From: Siphlonurus alternatus
Lineage: Eukaryota > Arthropoda > Insecta > Ephemeroptera > Siphlonuridae
Direction: 5' to 3'
NCBI GenBank assembly: GCA_949825025.1
Contig: OX463782.1
Location: 817,501-881,500, forward strand
Length of the DNA: 64,000 nucleotides
The notes below the pieces were generated by a model, which did not search any database, was not told the origin of the DNA, and was given only the letters and a program-made list of their open reading frames with translations. Both the position numbers and the translations under genes were made by a program. Every line of letters starts with the position of its first letter. The first letter of the stretch is position 1. Positions 11,515-21,858 of this stretch are shown piece after piece.

Positions 11515-11772
11515 AAGAGGTATATGAAGCCACTGCGATATCCCCGCCAGCACTGCCTTGATGGTGGGTATGTCAATGTTAAGAGCGAGGGGGTCTGAGA
11601 TCAGAGAGCTCGAATCGTCCCTCAAGGTGTTGTACTCGGCCGAGACATTGCCGAGGGAGCGTCTAGTGCGGGCCTGCATGTGACACTGTCGCAGGCTCTG
11701 CAGAAGCAGCAGCAGAACCGACGAGCACAGCGTCGCCACCTGGGAGCTCACCGGCTGACGAAGATCCTGCAT
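11515..11772 (-). CDS. NUP205: NUP205-like exon, helical repeat region
   Basis: An 86-codon open exon (acceptor TATTGCAG, donor GTGAGT) encodes QVATLCSSVLLLLLQSLRQC and, at its end, NIDIPTIKAVLAGISQWLHI. Position and pattern fit the alpha-helical solenoid of Nup205/Nup192, an inner-ring scaffold of the nuclear pore, after the LESWRQLV-like block in the next exon upstream. Phase 0 at both ends. It is the last NUP205 exon I can find; its donor is intact although nothing downstream continues the protein. Confidence 0.7.
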
Positions 11773-12284
11773 CTGCAATAAAAGAGAGAACGTTTCATCA
11801 AAATAGCAATCTACTGCATTTAAATGATGATATTGAGGATTAAACAAAACCTAATATTATTTTTATGTTTTGTAGTCTATAAATAAATGTGCTGGGGTGT
11901 AAGCTTAGTGATTTTTATTTATTCAGCATCAAAGATGAACTACTAAATACAACAGAGCATAGTTTCAGTACGATAATCACTTAATAGAGTTTGCACTTTT
12001 AAGTTGTAACTGTATCATCACTTAAATTTCCTCTAAACATTTTTTTTAATGTACTTTAATTACATTGTTTTTATGACTTTTCAAGAGCTTTGATAAAAAA
12101 TTTCAAAATTTAGTATTCTATATAATGATGCATTTCGTCAACTTATATTAAGTATACTATACAGTAAAAAAGAAATCCTCAACATTTTACACATTTTGCT
12201 CTAAATTTCAAACAATCTTCTAAAGAAGTTAAAATTTTACTTGAAACAAAGATATATAAATCTCTCTTTATCATAGTTGCATAC
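11773..12284. other. NUP205 intron
   Basis: AT-rich, no recognised element. Confidence 0.6.
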
Positions 12285-12610
12285 CTTTTGGAGCAGCAAT
12301 TTGATGATGAGCAGCAGAAGTGAGTGGCGATGGATGGGGGGCATCAGGTCGGCGGGAGCCACGGAGAACAGTACCATGACTAGCTGACGCCACGCCTCAA
12401 CCCCACCCTTCAAGTGGTTCAGCTTCATGGCGTACAGTAGCACCTCCTGAGAGCAAGCAGTTCTGCTGCGATGACATCCTTTTGTCCCAGGGCACTGGCG
12501 GTGCTGGGGTCACTGAGCACGGACCGCAGCTTCTGGTTCAACCGCGAGATGTCTACCAGACCGGCACGAGCACCACCCACATCAGCACCAAACTCACACT
12601 CCTTCAGTAC
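12285..12610 (-). CDS. NUP205: NUP205-like exon with one frame shift
   Basis: From the acceptor CTCTGCAG the frame reads VLKECEFGADVGGARAGLVD and goes on to QKDVIAAELLAL. It then breaks near 12447 and continues one frame over as EVLLYAMKLNHLKGGVEAWR, QLVMVLFSVAPADLM and LLLQK before a GTATGC donor. Human NUP205 has the matching order, including HAKRHALESWRQLVEIIL. The break falls at AGGAGG, where one lost G would explain it. It is either a sequencing homopolymer error or a real mutation. Confidence 0.85.
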
Positions 12611-13481
12611 CTGCAGAGTAAAACAATAAATACATTAAGAAAGTACAACATATTTTAAAACATTACCTAATTTGCAACTCACAAACTTAAAAAATGCCTA
12701 AGTTTACTAAAATTAATATTTATTTTAACATATAGAAACAATACTAGAGTCTTTCAAATCTTCGTTTATCCCTGTCAATCATCTCCGGCGTAGTAATACA
12801 ATGTAGATTTCTGTGATCTGTATTCTTCCGCCCCATGTTGCCAATATTAAAATACAAAAAATAATTCTAACACTAGAAAAATACAGTAGCTGAAAATAAA
12901 TAGAAAACACTCGATGCTTGTTGCATTATAATTGCTAAATTATTAAAACTTCTTTGCAATATTTTATCTGTCCAAACTTATGTGAAAATCTTCATAAAAT
13001 ATTTAAAAATTTCTATCCACTAGCTCCATGAATAATCTTTCATGTTGGCTACCATTTTTATCAGCTGATGCAGATGATTGACAGGTCATACATGAACTAT
13101 GTATTTTTGATGGGTAAACCAAGGTTTGAAAGACTGTAAGTCCTACCTTCTTTTTTATGAAGCACTGTTGTATACATATTAAAATTATACAAAAGTACAA
13201 ACTTGTTTATATAACCCTAACTTTAGGTACTGCAAATTATATAACAGGGCTAAAAGTTTTTTTTTTCTGTCCTCAATTTTTTGTTTTGTTTTTTGTGGGT
13301 GTGGTACACTCTTGAAAATCTTTTTATAACATAGCATAGCCTTGTTAATAACATATTACCCATTTTTTTCCCTTCCAGTTGCTAGTTTTGTTGCCTAGGC
13401 TTTGATCATCATATTACTTTCAATGAAAATCTAAATTCCTCCTGCCTTGTAAAATGTAATTAAAATTTGAAAGTTACTCAC
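12611..13481. other. NUP205 intron
   Basis: AT-rich; a T-run at 13258-13266 and no recognised gene. The 65-codon frame at 13003-13200 shows no similarity that I recognise. Confidence 0.6.
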
Positions 13482-13570
13482 CATCTTCACCTGCTGGTGG
13501 TCAAAGAACTTCCAGTTTGGAGCCGGCACGGCCAGCTCTGAGAAGACATGTTTTGCAGCAGTCGAGCAAT
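13482..13570 (-). CDS. NUP205: NUP205-like exon, 3' part, cut by insertion
   Basis: Reads KHVFSELAVPAPNWKFFDHQ and ends QVKM before a GTGAGT donor; the FS..(I/V)P.P...FFD pattern matches the human FSQEIPEPLQLDFFD region. Coding appears to extend upstream to 13570, where a 3.6 kb palindrome begins. The 5' part of the same exon seems to lie at 17193-17293. An alternative acceptor (TGTCTTCTCAG, ending 13538) could also start a 56-base exon here. Confidence 0.7.
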
Positions 13571-14548
13571 TAGGCCAGTCAATATAGGTTTTGACCTCGG
13601 ATAAATTCCGAAGTTTGTGATTTTTTCAGCATCGGTAGAACTCGATGCCCTGAGTAACATATCCAAAGCCCCCCAAAATCCCACCGGGGCTTTCGCCGCC
13701 ATCTTGATGGAAAGTTATGCATATAGTACCCTCACTAATTTGCATATTGTGGCGAAACCGTGTTACATAGAAGCAATGTAAATGCATATAATGATAGGCA
13801 GATATATTTGCTACAAGAAAATATAAAAATATATTTAATTTTAATTTCAATTAACCCTTAAATTAATTATTTTCTGAAAAGTTTGGTGTTAAAAAAAAGT
13901 TTAACGGTGAATTTCGTAGTCAATATATATAAATACAGAAATATTTTTCATTTAAAAGTTTAAGACAAAATCCTTGCAATTTCATAAATGCTGATAACTT
14001 TTCCTTAGCTTAAAAAATGAAGAAGATACGCGACTTCGTAGCGCAAGAAACATGCCAGTTGACCGCTCTGCCTGCCCGCCCGCCACAATACTGCAGCGCG
14101 CGAGCACTGCAATGAATGCGCTCTCGCGGCTCTCAGTGGCTTGTCATCTTTATTTATTTATATATATCTACGTGTAAGGTGTTTTATAAAGTTGTAAATT
14201 TAGTTTTAACACTCTGCTTTTGCAAAAAAAAAAAAAATCAAATTAACATTAAACTTCTTATGACATTGATTATTCCATATACTTTTTATAATTATATTAA
14301 TTTATATTAAATATTTTTTAAGTAATTACCTGCAGCACAAATTTAAGTCTTACCCCTTTGTCTCCTTACACGGTGTAAGGCACGGTAGAAAACAGGCAAA
14401 CTTAATTAAATAGTTATTTTCGTGATGCTGCATTTGTGGATGATACTTTAATTTAAGTCTATACTCTTATTTATTTTCAATTTTTTATATGACATGTACT
14501 GTATAATACCACTGTCCGTATAATATACATATACATACTTATTTTCTA

Positions 14549-14830
14549 ATAAGGACTGTGTCTGAATGGAATAAGTTGCCCTGCAATGTAAAGAAAAGTG
14601 ATGCTAAGCAGTTTCCTTCTGCTCTTAAGAATTATTGTATTCTTAAAAATAGTTAATTAATTTGTTTGTTTTTGACTCTAGCATTCTATGCTATAGCATT
14701 GGTATAAATTTGTAGGTTAGCAGCCACTTGTGATATGGTGCTACTAGTGCCTTGCTTGCTACCCCCACCACTACTTGTAATACTGTGTGTACCTTGGGTG
14801 AAATAATAAAATAAATAAATAAATAAAATA
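14549..14830 (+). mobile_element. LINE 3' fragment inside the palindrome
   Basis: Encodes the C-terminal tail typical of jockey/CR1-like elements (SEWNKLPCNVKKSDAKQFPS), stop, a 3' UTR with GTACCTTGGGTGAAATAATA, and an (AAAT)n tail at 14806-14829. The same UTR end (TGTACTTGGGTGAATAAA-like) occurs at 41680-41715. Confidence 0.75.
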
Positions 14831-16113
14831 CATTTAATTAACATCATCAAATCCGATCCGATACATAATTTTTAAAAATATATAGGTAATAACAATCACA
14901 AGTTCAATGGAATATAATAATATTATATGGTTTATTATAAAGTTTATGTATTAACACTTAGAGATATCACAAATGCATATATGTGTTATTAGTTATTATA
15001 TTATTATAATATATGCATTCTATATAATTTATGTATATATATATATAATATATATATTATATCAACATGTAATCGCAGTATGACTATTTTTGAAATCAAG
15101 ATTATTTACAATCGATAGAATATAAATTTAATGTTGGGCCTTATAGTTCGGACAAAATTGAGTACTCCTTAATAGTTATTTAATAAAAGACGCTATTTAA
15201 GAAGTAAGATACTCAATTTTGACCGAACTATTCAACTATGCTTTAATTATTCTTTTAAATGTAATAAATTTTGATTTCAAATATCGATGAGATACATGAA
15301 GATACATATAATATTTATTCATTGTATATTCAGCTTCTAGGGCTGAGGCTATTTTTATAAATTTAATAGCCATAGAATCTTACATAGTTTATGCCACGAC
15401 AATTTTTTTTTTTTTTTTTTTTTAATATACATATAATATAAAAACGCATATGATGCATTCGTGACCCCTCTAAAACATTATAAATAATATATTATTACAA
15501 AACTTTAAATATATCCATTGAATTTGTGATTGTTTCTATCTATTTTTAAAAATAATAAGTGTTGGATCGGATATGATGATATTATGTAAATGTATTTATA
15601 CGACAGTGGTATTATATATACATATAAAAATTCGAAAATTAGTAAGATTATACTTCAAATAAAGTACTGTATCATCAACACAGCACCAAACTATTCATGC
15701 TGCCTGTTTTCCACTGTGTCTTACACATTGTAATTTATATAAATATATAATCATAATTATTTACTCATATGGGAGGTATGAGGATGAAGCAAAATTTTTA
15801 TTGAAACATTATGTTATTTGTAAGCTAGCTGACATAAACAAACATTATAAATATAAAGAAGGAATATAATTATTTTTGTATATATATGCATGACTGACAA
15901 AAAGGGTAAAGAATTAAATTTACTGCACTTTACTTAAGAAAATGTATTACAATTTATATTGTATATACGCAATAATCAATGTCATGAGAAGTTAATAAAA
16001 AGCTTCAATGATTGATATTTAGCATAATTATTAAGCATATTGATACAAATAAATTTACAACTTATTTTTAACCTATTTCCAATAGACGAATATTTTTTCT
16101 TGAACTTCACGAT

Positions 16114-16482
16114 TTAAGGGGAAGGTAACGCGCCCAATGTTAAAAAATATCCCATGACACATGAAATTTTTTTAAAATGTTCTCCTCTACATTCCCTATA
16201 ATATCAGTAGCTAAAATATCAGGTATACAAATTCGAGCTAGTTTTTTTTTTTTTTTTAGTTATGAATTTTTAAAGTTGACTATACTTTAACATGGAAAAA
16301 TCAAACTTCAATGTTAATCTAGTCAACTTCAAAAACTAGCTCGAATTTGTATACATGATATTTTAGCCACTGATATTATAGAGAATGTAGAGGAGAACAT
16401 TTTAATTTTTTTTTTCATAATTTTCATGTGTCATGCTGTATGTGATATTTTTTTAACATTGGGCACGTTACCTCACCCTTAA
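16114..16482. mobile_element. TTAA-type MITE, family A (copy 1)
   Basis: TTAA-GGGGAAGGTAACGCGCCC opens and GGGCACGTTACCTCACCC-TTAA closes the element. Internal arms (GTATACAAATTCGAGCTAGT and inverse) are also paired. Related copies at 19249-19572 and 21209-21553. Confidence 0.85.
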
Positions 16483-17192
16483 GGGCTATTGTAGCTATTA
16501 ACACACGTTGAACATATAATAATATATAAATATAATTTATATATGTAATAAATAATATATATAATAAATAATACATATTATATACAAAGATGACAAGCCA
16601 CTGAGAACCGCGAGAGCGCATTCATTGCAGTGCCCACGCGCTGTATTATAATGGCGTGTTGTATTGGGGCGGGCGGGCAGGCAGAGCGGTCAACTGGCAT
16701 GTTTCTTGCGCTACGAAGTCGCGTATCTTCTTCATTTTTTAAGCTAAGAAAAAGTTATCAGCATTTATGAAATTGCAAGAATTTTGTCTTAAACTTTTGA
16801 ATGAAGAATATTTCTGTATTTATATATATTGACTACGAAATTCACCGTTAAACTTTTTTTTAACACCAAACTTTTCAGAAAATAATTAATTTAAGGGTTA
16901 ATTGAAATTAAAATTAAATATATTTTTATATTTTCTTGTAGCAAATATATCTGCCTATCATTATATGCATTTACATTGCTTCTATGTAACACGGTTTCGC
17001 CACAATATGCAAATTAGTGAGGGTACTATATGCATAACTTTCCATCAAGATGGCGGCGAAAGCCCCGGTGGGATTTTGGGGGGCTTTGGATATGTTACTC
17101 AGGGCATCGAGTTCTACCGATGCTGAAAAAATCACAAACTTCGGAATTTATCCGAGGTCAAGATAGGATTTTCACCTATATTGACTGGCCTA

Positions 17193-17293
17193 AATCAGCT
17201 CACGCACTTGGAGTGGCCGATCTGTCAACATCAAAAACTTTCTTTCAGCACTTGAATACAATGAGGTGTTGCTAATAATAGCAGCACTCAAAT
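17193..17293 (-). CDS. NUP205: NUP205-like exon, 5' part, cut by insertion
   Basis: After acceptor TTTTTCTCAAACAG the frame continues in the phase set by the exon at 17643-17843 (phase 1) and reads DLSAAIISNTSLYSSAERKF, LMLTDRPLQVREL. AERKFLMLTD resembles the VRRKILNILD block of human NUP205, which precedes the FSQEIPEP block seen at 13482-13570. The exon runs straight into the palindrome at 17192. The match is short, so confidence is moderate. Confidence 0.55.
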
Positions 17294-17642
17294 CTGTTTG
17301 AGAAAAAGACGCTACCTTCTTAGCATAAAACAGCAAAAATTGAATCACAATTAAAATTGAACATTTCTATAACTGCAGTAAAAACTCATTATTACGTAAC
17401 TTGTTGTTAAGTAAAACTTGTTATTGAATAAAGAATATTGTGGTCATAATTAGCATTTCGTGGTATAGGAAAAAGTCGATATAAGGCAAACCTAAATTCC
17501 TGGGTCCCGTAACTTTATGTAATAACAAATTTTTGCTGTACTATTCTTATAAAATTATTATGCACAGTTTAGTCCAGCTATCATGTCAGCATAATACTCG
17601 CATGACATAATGTACCTAAAAAAATGAACACACAAAAGTTAC
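17294..17642. other. NUP205 intron
   Basis: The 17390-17510 part (TTGTTGTTAAGTAAAAC...) is a dispersed repeat also seen near 22935 and 31850. Confidence 0.5.
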
Positions 17643-17843
17643 CATTGTGAGTGCTGAAGCTGAGCAGGGCAGGGCCCCTTGGTCTCATTCGAGACAGCTC
17701 AAAGTTGACCTCTGGTTCTGTCGGTAAGGCCAGCAGGGGTCTCATGAGGGCCAGGAGTGGAGAGCGCTGACGGTCGCTGGCTATCAGTTTCATGTCGATG
17801 GCCACGCAGCGCAGCAGCCACGAGCAGCAGGCGAGGGAAGACG
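17643..17843 (-). CDS. NUP205: NUP205-like exon
   Basis: Acceptor CTTACAG and donor GTAACT bound an uninterrupted frame reading SSLACCSWLLRCVAIDMKLI, then ASDRQRSPLLALMRPLLALP and GPALLSFSTHN. Human NUP205 has SWLMKTASIELRVTSLNRQR and later GFLHFD at the same spacing, so this is among the strongest matches. It ends in phase 1. The product would be a structural inner-ring nucleoporin of the nuclear pore. Confidence 0.88.
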
Positions 17844-17905
17844 CTGTAAGGAGAACAACACCTTAATGAACCTTTTATTATGTTTTATCAGAAACAATCT
17901 TGAAA

Positions 17906-17944
<39 letters not shown>

Positions 17945-18631
17945 TCTATTTTTTATAATACTTTGGCCTAGGAAAGAAGGGTAAAAAAATCTACAAAATT
18001 AGGGTGAAATGGTCAGCATCCATGATGACATCACCAATCGTTTGTCCTCCCATTTACTTGCAAAAAAAGATTGGGCGCACGTAAGATCCTATACGGAGCA
18101 ATTTTTCGATCGCTTATTGTTAACCCTCTAAATAAGTTATGTTTGCAAATTTAAAATTACGTATTGGCACTAACCTTTTACGTTTTCTGCGTTAAAATTT
18201 TTATTATTTGCCTTGGGTCAGTTTAATTAAAGAGCATCTAAAGAATTTCGCGGTAGTAGTGTTTTGACTTCGAGCCAAAAAAACGTGCGCAGAAGGGTTG
18301 TGCGCCAATGCGCGGTGGTTGTAGCAGGAGTCAAAATTAGCAAACGAACATGGCGACTATATAATTTTTCTGATGGATACTTACCATTGATGTTCAATAC
18401 ATTGACAAAAACTTAATGATCATTAATTACTGGAAAATTGATCAATTGAAGACAACTCTTTGATATTTCTTATGTAGGCTACAGTATATAATTAATATCC
18501 ACTACTCTATTGTATTTCTAATCAGTTCTGAGCTATGAATTTCCAAACTATATATTCCCACAATTATTTAATACTAGCTATAGTAAATATTAGTTCAGCT
18601 AACTCAAATAATTCCTTCCCAGTCATCTCAC
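17844..18631. other. NUP205 intron with a long A-run
   Basis: A poly-A of about 36 bases at 17906-17941. The stretch 18000-18350 is GC-richer but not coding in any frame I can follow. Confidence 0.6.
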
Positions 18632-18928
18632 CTGTCTTGGTGTAGAGTGTGCCCTTGACAAAGGACACATGTCTGGCCAAGAAGTCTGAGCAGGCCCTCA
18701 GGTATCTGAAGGTAGGCTTGGCTGACTCTGGGTTGACACCACAGCTTGTACAGCAGGGCCAGGCACCTCTCCATGAGACGTGGGTTCTGAGTGTATGGAA
18801 TTTCTCGTCTTCTGGTTTGGGGGCGGATGTGAAGGGACCATTAGTTTTGGATGACGCTGGGAGGGCAGAGTCCAGCAACTGCAGCACTGATTGTGAGTGA
18901 AGACATGTGCGCCGCGTACCAAGGACAC
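18632..18928 (-). CDS. NUP205: NUP205-like exon with two compensating frame shifts
   Basis: Starts VLGTRRTCLHSQSVLQLLDS after TTCACAG, matching the human VLGCPRTCLHAILNIL segment, and ends FRYLRACSDFLARHVSFVKG before a GTGAGA donor, matching MRYLRTSQDFLFSQL. Between them the similarity moves to the neighbouring frame (NPRLMERCLALLYKLWC against SPQLAELCYQVIYQLC) and then back near 18745. The ORF stays open through both shifts because they compensate, but the translated middle (around WRGAWPCCTSCGV) is out of phase. Homopolymer errors or pseudogene decay would both explain this. Confidence 0.87.
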
Positions 18929-19248
18929 CTGTGAACAATGCAACAGATTATAAGAGGTTAATAATAATAATGTTACAGTAATTAAAAAAAAGGACACTTC
19001 ATAGATTTTAGCCTAGAAATTTTCAATATTATATTTACATAGTACTTAAATTTGTTACTAAATACTTGTACATACATTTTTTTAAGCTGAAATCTAAGCC
19101 AAGTTCTTTGTTTCTTTCTAAATACTGTATTTTGTGTAGACTAAAATAATGAAAAGGTGTGGGTATAAATAAACAAGTTTTTTTTTAATCTTTTTACAGG
19201 ACCTTGAGTTACGTCATTAATGTCATTATGTCAACTCTTTTAACTCTT
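18929..19248. other. AT-rich DNA
   Basis: From about 19125 this is a duplicate of 21090-21210 (TTACAGGACCTTGAGTTACG shared). Confidence 0.7.
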
Positions 19249-19572
19249 TTAAGGGTAAAGTAACACGCCTAATGTAAAAAAAAAAAAAAAAAAAATGAAA
19301 CACGACCTGAAAATTATATAATGTTCTCCTCTAAATCAGTAGCTGAAATATCAGGTATACAAATTCGAGCTAGTTTTGGAGTTATGAATTTTTAAAATTG
19401 ACATTTTTAAAATTAAAACCATGGAAAAATATGGAATTTCTCGAATTTGTACACCTGATATTTTATCTACTGATATATATAGGGGATGAAGAGGAGAACA
19501 TATTATTTATTTTGTTATAATTTTCATGCGAGGTATCTTTTTTAAACATTGGGCGTGTTATTTCCTCTTTAA
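19249..19572. mobile_element. TTAA-type MITE, family A (copy 2)
   Basis: TTAA-GGGTAAAGTAACACGCC at the left and GGGCGTGTTATTTCCTC-TTAA-like at the right; paired internal arms (CAAATTCGAGCTAGT and CTCGAATTTGTA). Confidence 0.8.
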
Positions 19573-20270
19573 CGTCAAAAATCTTTGAAATGGTATTACA
19601 CAAAACACTGTGATTTTTATAGTGCTAAAAATAGTAAACACACAAGCAAGAAAGATACATACAGTATTAAGATATGGAAAAACTTCATGTGAAGTCACAG
19701 TGTCTTTCCCCTTGATTTAAGGCAGAGTAAACGCCGAACAGCTGTTCGGCGTACTCCCCTTTGATTAACATGTAAACCTTAGCAAATTCACAAAAATTCT
19801 GAAATTTTTTGAGAGGAAAATATTAGTGCCTAAAAGCCATAGAAAAAGTTTCAAAACAATTTAACGAGCCGCTTTTTATAAATTAAATTCTTAGTTTGTC
19901 TCTCCATGGGAAAGCTCTATGCTGAAAATAAAAAATATAAATTAAAAAAAATTGGCTCGTTAAATTGTTTTGAAACTTTTTCTATGGCTTTTAGGCAGTA
20001 ATATCTGCCTCTCAAAAAAATTTCAGAATTTTTGTGAATTTGCTAAGGTTTACATGTTAATCAAAGGGGAGTACGCTGAACAGCTGTTCGGCGTTTACTC
20101 TGCCTTAAATCAAGGGGAAAGACACTGTGATTTCACATGAAGTTTTTCCATATCTTAATACTGTATGTATCTTTCTTGCTTGTGTGTTTACTATTTTTAG
20201 GACTATAAAAATCACAGTGTTTTGTGTAATACCATTTCAAAGATTTTTGGCGTTTAAGAGGAAATAACAC
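19573..20270. repeat. Palindrome with a TTAA MITE at its centre
   Basis: Arms 19573-19716 and 20109-20270 are inverted copies (AATGGTATTACACAAAACAC versus its inverse near 20218; AAACTTCATGTGAAGTCACA versus its inverse near 20130). The left arm alone is repeated at 21555-21690, where the central element is missing. Confidence 0.85.
19717..20108. mobile_element. TTAA-type MITE, family B (copy 1)
   Basis: TTAA-GGCAGAGTAAACGCCGAACA opens and the exact inverse closes it. CAGCTGTTCGGCGT subterminal motifs at both ends; arms paired through AACGAGCC blocks around a centre at 19915. The paralog at 21685-21700 (CTTGATTTAAATAATTTC) is the empty TTAA site. Confidence 0.9.
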
Positions 20271-21208
20271 GCAGTTTATGAATTAAAACGTTATCACTCT
20301 ATAAATTTTTTTTATCTAATATTTTCCTCTACTTAGCTTAGCATGTGCATGAAAAAATTAATAAATTACAAGGTTTATTATTCTTTATTTTCAATCAAGA
20401 TGTATGAAGTAATATAGGGTAACGTAACAAAATACTCAAAATAAAGATTTTATTTTTTTTTTATATTAAAAGTTGGATGTTTAGCTTTCCTTCCAGAGAA
20501 ACATAGGCAATTAAAAAAAATCCATTGTATTAGTTAATATTAGCTGTGAAACAAATAAATGTTGCAGCTTTCAATTTTCGAATGAAACAAATATAGATTT
20601 GAATTTCCATCCCACCATGATACATTGTACCATGAATTATTGCAAATAATTTACGAGTTAAAATAAATGAAATTTTGGGATTATACAGCACTAATTGAGT
20701 GCTTTTAATTTCACTTAATTTTTGAATCCTTGCAGCAAAACTTGCAGGTTTGGGGAGGAGGGGAGCGCTGCTCTCATGTGTTTCATGTTATTTGAAATTG
20801 AAGATACTGAGCTGGAGCAAAACTTTTTACGGTACTAATTAGCACTAATCGAGCACTAATTATTGCACCCAAAATTGGAATTATATAGTACTGTAAGTGG
20901 GGGGGCTGCCTTGAAGTGGGCCCCCCATCATTCAAATTTGATTTGAACTTGTGTTTAGAGGAGGGCTGATGTGTGTCATACGGCACTAATTAGCACTAAT
21001 TGAGCACTTATTACTGCACCTAATTTTGGAATTAGTGCTGAAAGTTGGGGGGCTCACTTCACGTACATTAGAGAGTGTTCTCCCGATTTAATTATATAAA
21101 TTTTTTGTGTAGATTAAAGTAATGAAAAGCTAGGTGTGGGTAATAGACAATTTTTTTTTTTTTTTTTTCAATTTACAGGACCTTGAGTTACGTCATGATG
21201 TCAACCCT
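20271..21208. repeat. AT-rich DNA with degenerate CACTAATTAGCACTAAT repeats
   Basis: Imperfect units with GCACTAATT(A/G)AGCACT phrases at about 20690, 20835 and 20980, each followed by a G-run plus GGCT phrase. The 67-codon frame here is not convincing as a gene. Confidence 0.6.
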
Positions 21209-21553
21209 TTTATGGTTAAGGTAACACGCCTAATATTAAAAAAAAAAAAAAAAAAACTGAAACACCTGAAAATTAGATAATGTTCTCCTTTACATCAGTA
21301 GCTAAAATATCAGGCATATTATACAAATTCGAGCTAGTTTTGGAGTTATGAATTTTTAAAATTGACATTTTTAAAATTAAAACCATGGAAAAATATGGAA
21401 TTTCTATGCTAATTTAGTCAAATTAGCTCGAATTTGTACACCTGATATTTTATCTACTGATAGGGGATGAAGAGGAGAACATATTATTTAGTTTTTTCAT
21501 AATTTTCATGCGAGGTATTTTTTTTTAACATTGGGCGTATTATTTTCTCTTAA
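21209..21553. mobile_element. TTAA-type MITE, family A (copy 3)
   Basis: Same arms as copies 1 and 2 (GGTAACACGCCTAAT ... ATTGGGCGTATTATTTTC). The left TTAA is mutated to TTAT and the right TTAA at 21550 is kept. It lies in a duplicate of the 19130-19720 block. Confidence 0.75.
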
Positions 21554-21858
21554 ACGTAAAAAATCTTTGAAATGGTATTATACAAAACACTGTGATTTCA
21601 TAGTCGTAAAAATAGTAAACACACAAGCAGGAAAGATACATAGGAAGAAATGGAACAACTTCATATGATGTGACAGTGTCTTTCCCCTTGATTTAAATAA
21701 TTTCAAAAATTATTAAGAAAGTGACAAAAAATAACCCAATGTCCTCTACTCAAATTTGTAATGCAACATTTCAAACAGTGGAAATTACTGCAATTGAAAA
21801 TAAAGAATTTTATACAATTAAAAGCGCACATTATACATTATTAAAAACTCTCATTATG

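Larger units (their letters stand above)
13571..17192. mobile_element. 3.6 kb fully palindromic element inside the NUP205 locus
   Basis: Ends TAGGCCAGTCAATATAGG (13571) and its inverse (17192), flanked by AAT at 13568-13570 and 17193-17195. The outer arms of about 590 bp (13571-14160, 16595-17192) are almost identical in inverse. Inner blocks also mirror each other (14384/15698, 14860/15545) to a centre near 15185, where TCAAAATTGAGTAC-like arms face each other. Diverged inner arms plus later insertions (LINE piece at 14549, TTAA palindrome at 16114) suggest an old foldback element. Both outer arms carry a small frame starting MAAKAPVGFWGALDMLLRAS downstream of CAAGATGGCGGC. No transposase is recognised. 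Confidence 0.85.

Noticed and set aside
13626..13850. 74-codon frame identical to one at 16902-17126
   Set aside because: Identity is explained by the inverted arms of the 3.6 kb element; no recognised domain.
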